DNA of 35,127 nucleotides, taken from contig CALWZL010000018.1 of NCBI GenBank assembly GCA_944385995.1, positions 1-35,127 on the forward strand, in the 5' to 3' direction. Shown here one piece after another: positions 7,197 through 13,325 of this stretch. Position 1 is the first letter of the stretch. Every line of letters starts with the position of its first letter. The notes under the pieces are model-generated. The model did no database searches. It saw only the letters and a list, made by a program, of their open reading frames with translations, and had not been told where the DNA came from. The position numbers were made by a program, and so were the translations under genes. This stretch comes from an uncultured Faecalibacterium sp. (lineage in GTDB: Bacteria > Bacillota > Clostridia > Oscillospirales > Ruminococcaceae).

Positions 7197-9689
7197 TCAT
7201 TCGCAGACGATATTCACAATGGTACCCAGCTGAACCTGACTGCCCGCCGCAGCGCTCTGGCTCTGGACCAGGCCGGCGGCGTTCCCCTCCACCGTGCAGT
7301 TCAGGCCGGCCGCCAGCAGCATCTGCCGGGCAAAATCGGCGCTCTTGCCGGTCAGGTCGGGCACCTCGGTGGTCTTGCCGCTGGAACCGTCGGTGTAGAG
7401 ATAGACGGTGGTGCCGCTGGGCACACTGGTCCCGGCCGTGGGATACTGCCAGGTCACCGGGGCGGCGGTGTTGTCGGTGCCGCTCTCCACCAGCTGGTGC
7501 TGGAGGCCGCGGATGTTCAGGGAGACCTGGGCGTTGCTCCACTCGGTGCCGATCAGGTTGGGCACCTTGACGGTGGTGCCGCTGCGGTCGATGCCGTCGG
7601 TGGCCAGACCCAGATAGGGGGCGATCTCGCTGATGATGTTGCCCACCACCGGGGCCGCCAGAATGGACGAGTAGTCACTGTTGGCGTTGTTGGGGTCGTC
7701 CAGCATCACATAGACCAGAATCTCAGGGTCGTCGGCGGGAAGGACCGCCACAAAGGAAGCGGCCTTCTTGTAGTCGCCGTCGGCGCGGCGGTCCATGTTC
7801 AGCAGCTCAGAGGTGCCCGACTTGCCGCCGATCCGATAGCCTGCCACATAGGCGCGGTAACCGCCGGTCTGGATGGTACCGCCGCCCACCTCGTATTCCA
7901 TGATCTGGCGGATGGTCTCGCTGGCGCTCTCGCTGATGACCTGACGGCGGACGTTGGCGCCGATCTGCTCCACCACGTTGCCGTTGGGGTCCACAATCTG
8001 GTCCACCACATGGGGGGTCACCAGATAGCCGCCGTTGACAGCGGCTGCAATGGCGGTGCAGACCTGCAGGGGGGTGACGGCCATCGACTGGCCGAAGGCC
8101 GAGGAGGCCAGCTCCACTTCGCCCATGTTTTTGTCGGTGTAGTACTGCATGTAGGAGGTCTCGTTGGGCAGGTCCACGCCAGTCTGTTCGGTGAAGCCGA
8201 AGGCCTTGAAATACTCATAGAAGGTCTGGACGCCGATCCGCTGGCCCAGCTGGATAAAGTAGATGTTGCAGCTGTTCCGCAGCGCGTCGGCCAGATTCTG
8301 CACGCCGTGGCTGTGACGGCCGGCGCAGTGGTAGGTCTCCTTGGCGACGCCATAGGCGCCCGAACAGCTGAAGGTGGTGTTGTAGGTGGCGTTGCCCGAG
8401 TCCAGGCCCATGGCCGCCGTGATGACCTTAAAGACGCTTCCGGGGTAGTACAGCTCGGTGATGGTCTTGTTTTTCCACATAATATCACGGAAATAGCCCG
8501 AGTAGTCGGCATCGGGATCGAGGACCTTGTTGCCCTCCTCGTCGGTGACGAAGGTGCCGTCCTCGTTTTTCAGGTAGATGCCGTACAGCTCAGGCTCAGC
8601 CCGGACCAGTTCCTCCAGATAGGCCTGGTTGGCGGAATAATCGTTGGGATTGTTGGGGTCAAAGTCAGGCTTGGAAGCCATGGCCAGAATGCCCCCGGTT
8701 TTGACATCCATCACAATGGCACAGCCGCGGTTTTCAACGGTATTGGCGGCGATGGCCTCGTTCAGATACCTTTCCACCACCTCCTGAATGGTGCTGTCCA
8801 GGGTCAGAATCAGGCTGTTGCCGTCTTTGGCGTCGTAGGTGACGGCGCTGTTGTCGGCAATCGCATTGCCCCGGGCGTTGCGGATGGTGACGGTGCGGCC
8901 GTCGGTGCCCGACAGGACATCGTCATAGGACTTTTCCAGGCCGTAGAAACCCTCTCCGTCGGCGTTGGTGAAGCCCAGCACCGCCGACGCAAACGCCCCG
9001 TAGGGATAGTTGCGCTGGTAGGTGCGGGAAGAGGACAGGGAGAGCAGGCCGGTGCCCTTCTGGGCGTTGCGGTCGGAGACGTACTTCTCGATGGATTCCT
9101 TGACCGCATTGTTGACCTTTTCGGCCACCACCTGATAGGAGGAATCAATGCTGCTGAGGGCCTTGTAAATCTTGTCGTACTGGGTGGTGTAGGCCTCGGA
9201 GGCGGTGTCGACGCTGTCCAGGCTGACGCCGTCCCCCGACACCAGACGGAGCGCCAGCTCCCGGCTGATCTCGGCACAGGCCGCCGCGTCCACGGTACGG
9301 ACGGTGGATTCCACCTCTTCCCCGGTCTCGGGGTCGGTGGAGGTGACGGTCTGGCTGTCATAGAGGGCGCTGGAATAGCTGGGGTCGCACCAGAGATCCC
9401 ACACCACACTGGTGGAGGCCAGCACCTTGCCGGTGGCGTCGTAGATTTCGCCCCGGGTGGCCTGGATGGTGGTATCCAGCAGCTGCTGATTGCTGGCGTA
9501 GCGGCTGTACATCTCGCCGTTGCGGATCTGAATATTGTAAAGGCTGCCCACCACAATCACGGTGGCCAGGGCCACCGCGCCGATGGAAACCCCCAGACCC
9601 ACCATCCGGGTTTTGCGGGGGATGGGTGCTCCGTCGGGCTCCCGGTGGAGCGAGGAACCCCGCCTGCGCCTGTTGTTGTCCTGATACAT
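7197..9689 (-). CDS. ftsI: Class B penicillin-binding protein with two PASTA domains (FtsI/PBP2x/SpoVD type)
   Basis: This is the septal D,D-transpeptidase that cross-links glycan strands outside the membrane and partners FtsW. The 830-residue protein has a basic N-terminus, one transmembrane helix at about 30-50, the PBP dimer domain with RGEIYDATG near 79-87, and a transpeptidase domain. The active-site motifs are intact: S418-V-F-K421, S473-C-N475 and K623-S-G. Two C-terminal PASTA repeats follow (about 705-765 and 770-830, starting near VPNLIG and VPDLTG). Two PASTAs match pneumococcal PBP2x; B. subtilis SpoVD has one. A roughly 45-residue acidic insertion precedes the SxxK motif. AGGAG lies 6-7 bases before the ATG. 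The choice of ftsI over spoVD rests on position in the cluster only. Confidence 0.93.
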   Translation of the reverse strand: MYQDNNRRRRGSSLHREPDGAPIPRKTRMVGLGVSIGAVALATVIVVGSLYNIQIRNGEMYSRYASNQQLLDTTIQATRGEIYDATGKVLASTSVVWDLWCDPSYSSALYDSQTVTSTDPETGEEVESTVRTVDAAACAEISRELALRLVSGDGVSLDSVDTASEAYTTQYDKIYKALSSIDSSYQVVAEKVNNAVKESIEKYVSDRNAQKGTGLLSLSSSRTYQRNYPYGAFASAVLGFTNADGEGFYGLEKSYDDVLSGTDGRTVTIRNARGNAIADNSAVTYDAKDGNSLILTLDSTIQEVVERYLNEAIAANTVENRGCAIVMDVKTGGILAMASKPDFDPNNPNDYSANQAYLEELVRAEPELYGIYLKNEDGTFVTDEEGNKVLDPDADYSGYFRDIMWKNKTITELYYPGSVFKVITAAMGLDSGNATYNTTFSCSGAYGVAKETYHCAGRHSHGVQNLADALRNSCNIYFIQLGQRIGVQTFYEYFKAFGFTEQTGVDLPNETSYMQYYTDKNMGEVELASSAFGQSMAVTPLQVCTAIAAAVNGGYLVTPHVVDQIVDPNGNVVEQIGANVRRQVISESASETIRQIMEYEVGGGTIQTGGYRAYVAGYRIGGKSGTSELLNMDRRADGDYKKAASFVAVLPADDPEILVYVMLDDPNNANSDYSSILAAPVVGNIISEIAPYLGLATDGIDRSGTTVKVPNLIGTEWSNAQVSLNIRGLQHQLVESGTDNTAAPVTWQYPTAGTSVPSGTTVYLYTDGSSGKTTEVPDLTGKSADFARQMLLAAGLNCTVEGNAAGLVQSQSAAAGSQVQLGTIVNIVCE

Positions 9690-9733
9690 TTGCTTCTCCT
9701 GACGGCGCCCGGTCTGTCATGGGCGCCAAAAAC

Positions 9734-9760
9734 CGAAAAAGCGTGCGCTGCCGCACGCTT
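9734..9760 (-). terminator. Terminator-like hairpin between ftsL and the PBP gene (possible attenuator)
   Basis: A perfect 9-bp stem (9739-9747 with 9752-9760) has a 4-base loop. On the minus strand it is followed by TTTTTCGGTTTTT, the form of an intrinsic terminator. It lies in the 114-base gap between the ftsL-like gene and the PBP gene, inside the dcw operon, so it would reduce transcription of everything downstream. I find no obvious alternative pairing that would make it a switch. Confidence 0.65.
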
Positions 9761-9803
9761 CTCCGGGTAGTTTTGTTATGGGTCCGGCACGGCCGGATTT
9801 TGC

Positions 9804-10337
9804 TCACTGTCCACCGTCTGCCGAAGCCTGGTCCGGCGGATCAATGGTCCGCAGCAGGGACGAAACGCCGGCCTGCAGGGTATCGGTCCACTTTTCCACC
9901 GCGGTTTCGCGGCGGGTCAAAACGCTCTCGTCATCCAGACGGATATAGGTGATTTGGCTTTCGTCGATCTTCATCAGACCCAGCCGGCCCGCCACATCCT
10001 CCACGTTGCCGATGCTGGACTGAACATTCAGGGTGGTGTTGTAGTAATCGTTCTGGCTCTGGGCCGAGACCAGCTCCGCCTTTGCCTGACGGATATCGCC
10101 GCTCAGCTCCACGATGCGGGCCTCGCTGAACAACAGGGCCACCGAGAGTCCCGCCAGAACCCCCAGCGCCAGGATTTGCATCCCGTGCTGCATCATCGCG
10201 CGGACAGGCGAAAGTTTTTCCTTGCCTCCCTGCTCGACCCGCAGTTTGACCCGCCGCTCGGGCTGGGGAGCCGGGCGGCGGCCTGTCTGTGCAAAAGCAG
10301 TCCCCTTGTACTTGTAATCGTATGCAGGCTGACCCAT
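9804..10337 (-). CDS. ftsL: FtsL-like cell-division protein
   Basis: This is a small bitopic protein of 177 residues at the conserved ftsL position between rsmH and the PBP gene. A basic cytoplasmic N-terminus of about 50 residues is followed by one membrane helix (about 52-70), then a heptad-like coiled-coil segment (about 73-105) and the short segment ending in GRLGLMKIDESQITYI that resembles the end of the FtsL/DivIC fold. It should bind DivIC/FtsB and FtsQ outside the membrane and activate FtsW and the PBP. FtsL sequences are poorly conserved, so the call rests on topology and position. The N-terminus and the roughly 40-residue C-terminal extension are longer than usual. AAGGAG precedes the ATG by 10 bases. 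Confidence 0.82.
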   Translation of the reverse strand: MGQPAYDYKYKGTAFAQTGRRPAPQPERRVKLRVEQGGKEKLSPVRAMMQHGMQILALGVLAGLSVALLFSEARIVELSGDIRQAKAELVSAQSQNDYYNTTLNVQSSIGNVEDVAGRLGLMKIDESQITYIRLDDESVLTRRETAVEKWTDTLQAGVSSLLRTIDPPDQASADGGQ

Positions 10338-10374
10338 GATCTATCTCTCCTTCTACGCACCAAACACAGCGCGC

Positions 10375-11343
10375 TTACAATTTTTCGAGGACCCGCAGAT
10401 GGGCCGAGCGGCTGCGCCGGTTGTCGGCCAGCTCGTCCGGTTTTGCCTCGATGGGCTTGCGGGTGATGAGTTTTGCCTTTGCCTTGCCGCCGCAGACACA
10501 GACCGGAAATTCCGGCGGGCAGGTACAGGCAGTGGCCCAGCGGCGGAACTTGTTTTTCACCAGCCTGTCCTCCAGAGAGTGGAAGGTGATGACACACAGC
10601 CGTCCGCCGGGCGCCAGGGCGCCAAAGATGGCGTCCAGCCCTTCTTCCAGGGCGTCCAGCTCATGATTGACCGCAATGCGCAGAGCCTGGAAGCTGCGGC
10701 GCGCCGGATTTTTGTCCTTGCGCCGCACAGCCGGGGGGACCGCTGAAGCGATCAGCCCGGCCAGCTGCAGCGTGGTTTCAATGGGCGTTTCCTCCCGCGC
10801 CTCCACAATCCGCCCGGCAATCTGCCAGGCGTAGGGTTCCTCGCCGTAGTCGCGGAGGATGCGGGTCAGTTCTTCCCGGTCCAGGGTGTTGACCAGGTCG
10901 GCGGCGCTTGTCCCCTCCTGGCTCATCCGCATATCCAGCGGCGCATCCGCTCGGTAGGAAAATCCCCGCTCGGCGTCGTCCAGCTGGTGGCTGGAGACGC
11001 CCAGATCCAGCAGGGCGCCGTTGATCTGAGAAATCCCCAGACCGGCCAGCGCATCCGCCGCATAGCGGAAATTGATCTGTACCACGGTGGCGGGCAATCC
11101 GGCCAGCCGCTGCCGCGCTGTCTGGACCGCGTCGGGGTCCTGGTCCAGCGCAATCAGCCGTCCGCCTGCCGCAGCGTCCAGCCGGCTGGCAATCGCGCGG
11201 GAATGTCCCGCACCCCCGGCCGTGCCGTCGAGGTAGATTCCGTCGGGGCGGATTGCCAGCCCTTCCAGGCACTCCTCCAGCAGCACCGGCACATGCTCAA
11301 ACGAGGCCGGGTCAAATGCCTGCTGTCCCTGTTCTGTTTCCAT
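10375..11343 (-). CDS. rsmH: 16S rRNA m4C1402 methyltransferase RsmH (MraW)
   Basis: RsmH methylates N4 of C1402 in the ribosomal P site using S-adenosylmethionine. The 322-residue protein begins its conserved part with HVPVLLEECLEGL (about 18-30), followed by the SAM-binding DGTAGGAGHS motif (about 39-48). The LLDLGVSSHQLD segment is intact, as is the C-terminal ITFHSLEDRLVK motif. A CTCPPEFPVCVCG cysteine cluster lies near the C-terminus, as in many Firmicutes homologues. AAAGGAGG lies 8 bases before the ATG. It lies 48 bases downstream of mraZ, the standard dcw start. Confidence 0.97.
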   Translation of the reverse strand: METEQGQQAFDPASFEHVPVLLEECLEGLAIRPDGIYLDGTAGGAGHSRAIASRLDAAAGGRLIALDQDPDAVQTARQRLAGLPATVVQINFRYAADALAGLGISQINGALLDLGVSSHQLDDAERGFSYRADAPLDMRMSQEGTSAADLVNTLDREELTRILRDYGEEPYAWQIAGRIVEAREETPIETTLQLAGLIASAVPPAVRRKDKNPARRSFQALRIAVNHELDALEEGLDAIFGALAPGGRLCVITFHSLEDRLVKNKFRRWATACTCPPEFPVCVCGGKAKAKLITRKPIEAKPDELADNRRSRSAHLRVLEKL

Positions 11344-11391
11344 TGGGCCCGCCTCCTTTCTCTCCTGTCCATGGGATAGACCCGGCCCCCG

Positions 11392-11811
11392 TCAAATGTG
11401 CAGTTCCCGCAGACGGGCGGCCCGCTGTTCGTTGGTGATGGCGGCCCGGCGGGCATCCCAGCGCGCGGCGTCCCAGATTTCAGCGTGGTTGCGGTTGCCG
11501 ATGACGGCCACCGTCTTTCCCAGACCCGCATACTGGCGCAGGCTGGCCGGCAGGAGAATCCTCCCCTGCTTGTCCGGCGTCACCTCGCAGGCGGTGCTGA
11601 ACAGGTCGCCGGTGATTTCCCAGCTGTCCATCAGCTCGTCCGCCCCCAGCCGCTCGGAGATTCGTTCCACCTCCGGCATGGGCAGCGCGAACAGGCACTG
11701 ATCCAGCCATTCCATCACCACAAAGCTTTCGCCCATCCCATCCCGGAACTTTGCCGGGAAATTAAGGCGGCCCTTGGCGTCGATGGTACAGTCATACCGT
11801 CCAAAGAACAC
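11392..11811 (-). CDS. mraZ: MraZ, transcriptional regulator of the dcw cluster
   Basis: MraZ is a DNA-binding protein of the SpoVT/AbrB-like fold that forms ring oligomers and represses its own operon in E. coli. I place the start at a GTG at 11811 (139 residues): AAAGGAGG lies 8 bases upstream and the product then begins with the conserved FFGRYDCTIDAKGR. An upstream ATG (11856) would place that ribosome site inside the gene and include operator DNA. Both tandem MraZ half-domains show the DxxGR signature: D11-R15 (DAKGR) and D80-R84 (DKQGR). Length is close to the usual 140-150. It is first in the operon. Confidence 0.95.
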   Translation of the reverse strand: MFFGRYDCTIDAKGRLNFPAKFRDGMGESFVVMEWLDQCLFALPMPEVERISERLGADELMDSWEITGDLFSTACEVTPDKQGRILLPASLRQYAGLGKTVAVIGNRNHAEIWDAARWDARRAAITNEQRAARLRELHI

Positions 11812-11847
11812 CCTGACCGCCTCCTTTGGGGGAGCAGCGTGGGGCGT

Positions 11848-11877
11848 ACTCCCCACTTCTCTCTACTTTACCCCACT
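11848..11877 (-). promoter_or_regulatory. Putative MraZ operator: three 10-bp direct repeats
   Basis: Read on the minus strand the sequence divides into AGTGGGGTAA (11877-11868), AGTAGAGAGA (11867-11858) and AGTGGGGAGT (11857-11848). The outer two are near identical and the middle one is degenerate. Ten-base periodic G-rich direct repeats near the mraZ promoter are the known MraZ-binding architecture in E. coli and mycoplasmas. The last repeat also forms an 18-bp imperfect palindrome with 11839-11844. The site lies at or just after the expected transcription start. Confidence 0.7.
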
Positions 11878-11888
11878 GATATGGTTTT

Positions 11889-11917
11889 ATTGTAACAAAA
11901 TGGACCCCTGATTGCAA
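11889..11917 (-). promoter_or_regulatory. Main dcw promoter (upstream of mraZ)
   Basis: TTGCAA (11912-11917) and TACAAT (11889-11894) are separated by exactly 17 bases on the minus strand. Transcription should begin near 11881, just ahead of the repeated MraZ-type operator. The remaining DNA up to the rsmD-operon terminator (11918-12017) is AT-rich and I see no gene in it. Confidence 0.85.
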
Positions 11918-12017
11918 TAGTTTTCTCCCGACTTTTTCCATCAAATTTCCGCAGTTTGTCTAAAACATCGACCCGCTTTCTCCGAAACTTTATGATTCTT
12001 TGCAACAGCGCCCCAGC

Positions 12018-12052
12018 AAAAAGCCTCCCCCGTCCGGCTGACGGGGGAGGCT
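12018..12052 (-). terminator. Intrinsic terminator of the rsmD operon
   Basis: A perfect 13-bp GC-rich stem (12022-12034 with 12040-12052) with a 5-base loop is followed on the minus strand by TTTTT. It lies 16 bases after the stop of the coiled-coil gene. Confidence 0.92.
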
Positions 12053-12067
12053 ATGTACAGGATTCGC

Positions 12068-12532
12068 TTACTGCTGCTGTTTTTTGGGGGATTGGCGGAG
12101 GCTGGCCCGGACGTTTTTGATCTGGGAGGCATTGGAAAGCATGGTCTCCTCGGTGGTCTTGAGCATGTTGTCGCAGTAGTCCGCGGTGGTCTGGCGGAGG
12201 GTGCGGCTTTCGGCCTGGGCCTGGGCCATGATTTCAGAGGCGCGCTGCTGTGCCGTTTTGACAATTTCCGACTCGCTGACCAAAACTCTGGCCCGCTCCT
12301 CTGCCTTGCGGACGATGGCCTGGGCCTGGGCGTTGGCCGAGTCCACAATCTGGGCGCGGTCATTCACAATGGCCTGGGCCTGCCGCAGCTCGCCGGGCAG
12401 GTTGGCCCGGACCTCATCCAAATAATCCCGAATCTGGTCCACATCCACAATCCGTTTGCCCCCCGACAGCGGCATATTGGCGCTCTCTTCCAGGGCATCC
12501 TCGATGGTGTCCAGCAATTCATTGATGTTCAT
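12068..12532 (-). CDS. Small coiled-coil protein of unknown function
   Basis: The 154-residue product begins MNINELLDTIEDALEESAN, then carries one long heptad-rich, Ala/Gln/Glu/Arg-rich helix over about residues 45-125. There is no signal peptide or membrane segment. It resembles the small DivIVA-like or V-ATPase-subunit-H-like coiled-coil proteins often found beside rsmD in Clostridia, but I see no motif fixing a function. The start at 12532 overlaps the rsmD stop as ATGA, so translation is coupled. It ends the operon, followed by a strong terminator. It is not a catalytic ATPase: no P-loop is visible. Confidence 0.8.
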   Translation of the reverse strand: MNINELLDTIEDALEESANMPLSGGKRIVDVDQIRDYLDEVRANLPGELRQAQAIVNDRAQIVDSANAQAQAIVRKAEERARVLVSESEIVKTAQQRASEIMAQAQAESRTLRQTTADYCDNMLKTTEETMLSNASQIKNVRASLRQSPKKQQQ

Positions 12533-13101
12533 ACGGTTTCTCTCCCTTCCGGTTCGCTGGCGCGGGGCTTGGTGTACCGCCACAGCAGCACACGGCCATA
12601 GCGGTACTGCTTGCGCAGGGTCAGGCCGCCCACCTCAGCGGGCAGCACCAGATTTGCCTCGCTCTCGCACAGGACGATGCCGCCGGGCGCAACCACCTTG
12701 TCCACTGCCGGCAGGATCTCCGCGAGGGTTCCCTGACGGAAGGGCGGGTCGAGCAGGACGAGATCAAACTGCTCATGGCAAGCCGACAGCCAGCGGGCGG
12801 CATCTCCTACGCTGACCCGGCTGCGGTCAAACAGGCCGCAGGCCTTGCAGTTGCGCATCACGACGGCGGCTGCATCCCGGTTCTGGTCCAGAAAAACGCA
12901 CCTCGACGCGCCGCGGGACAGCGCTTCAATGCCCAGCTGGCCGCTGCCCGCAAAAAGGTCCAGGACCCGGGCGCCCGGCAGATCAAACTGGACGATGCTG
13001 AACATCGCCTCCTTGACCTGGTCCAGGGTGGGACGGGTCACATCTGTGCCGGGCAGTGCCTCCAGCCGGCGGCCCCGGGCTTCCCCTGCGATCACACGCA
13101 T
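12529..13101 (-). CDS. rsmD: 16S rRNA m2G966 methyltransferase RsmD
   Basis: RsmD methylates N2 of G966 in 16S rRNA. Two in-frame ATGs lie six bases apart. The second (13101, giving MRVIAGEARGRRL) is preferred because AAAGGAG then lies about 9 bases upstream, against 3 for the first. The product has about 190 residues, normal for the family. Visible motifs are the N-terminal RVIAGEARGR, the TRPTLDQVKEAMF segment, the SAM-binding DLFAGSGQLGIEALSRGA and the catalytic LLDPPF. The gene is transcribed away from the glycosidase gene and overlaps the coiled-coil gene downstream by four bases. Confidence 0.95.
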   Translation of the reverse strand: MRVIAGEARGRRLEALPGTDVTRPTLDQVKEAMFSIVQFDLPGARVLDLFAGSGQLGIEALSRGASRCVFLDQNRDAAAVVMRNCKACGLFDRSRVSVGDAARWLSACHEQFDLVLLDPPFRQGTLAEILPAVDKVVAPGGIVLCESEANLVLPAEVGGLTLRKQYRYGRVLLWRYTKPRASEPEGRETV

Positions 13102-13138
13102 CTGCATCCGCTCCTTTCAGTGGTACGTTGTTCCCTTC

Positions 13139-13167
13139 ATTATTGCAGAGCGGGCCGGACTTGTCAA
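13139..13167 (-). promoter_or_regulatory. Promoter of the rsmD operon
   Basis: TTGACA (13162-13167) and AATAAT (13139-13144) are separated by 17 bases on the minus strand, a near-consensus sigma-A promoter. Transcription should begin about 30 bases before the ribosome site. The rest of the divergent gap up to 13325 is AT-rich near 13230-13285 and presumably holds the glycosidase promoter, but I could not find a well-spaced -35/-10 pair there. Confidence 0.8.
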
Positions 13168-13325
13168 GCCTTGGACGAACGGCGGGGGCCATTGTCCCCA
13201 TTTTCGCCAAAAAATCTTGCCGCCGGGGTTTTACATTCTTTATTCGTTCATAACTTTGTGCTATCATAAAATCGAATTTTTATGTTGAATCCGGTCTTTC
13301 CCGACCCGTAAGGAGCCTGCAACAG

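Noticed and set aside
7497-9770. A 757-codon open frame on the plus strand, and an 807-codon minus-strand frame at 13248-15671
   Set aside because: These are antisense to the PBP gene and the GH2-like gene respectively, both of which show strong family conservation.
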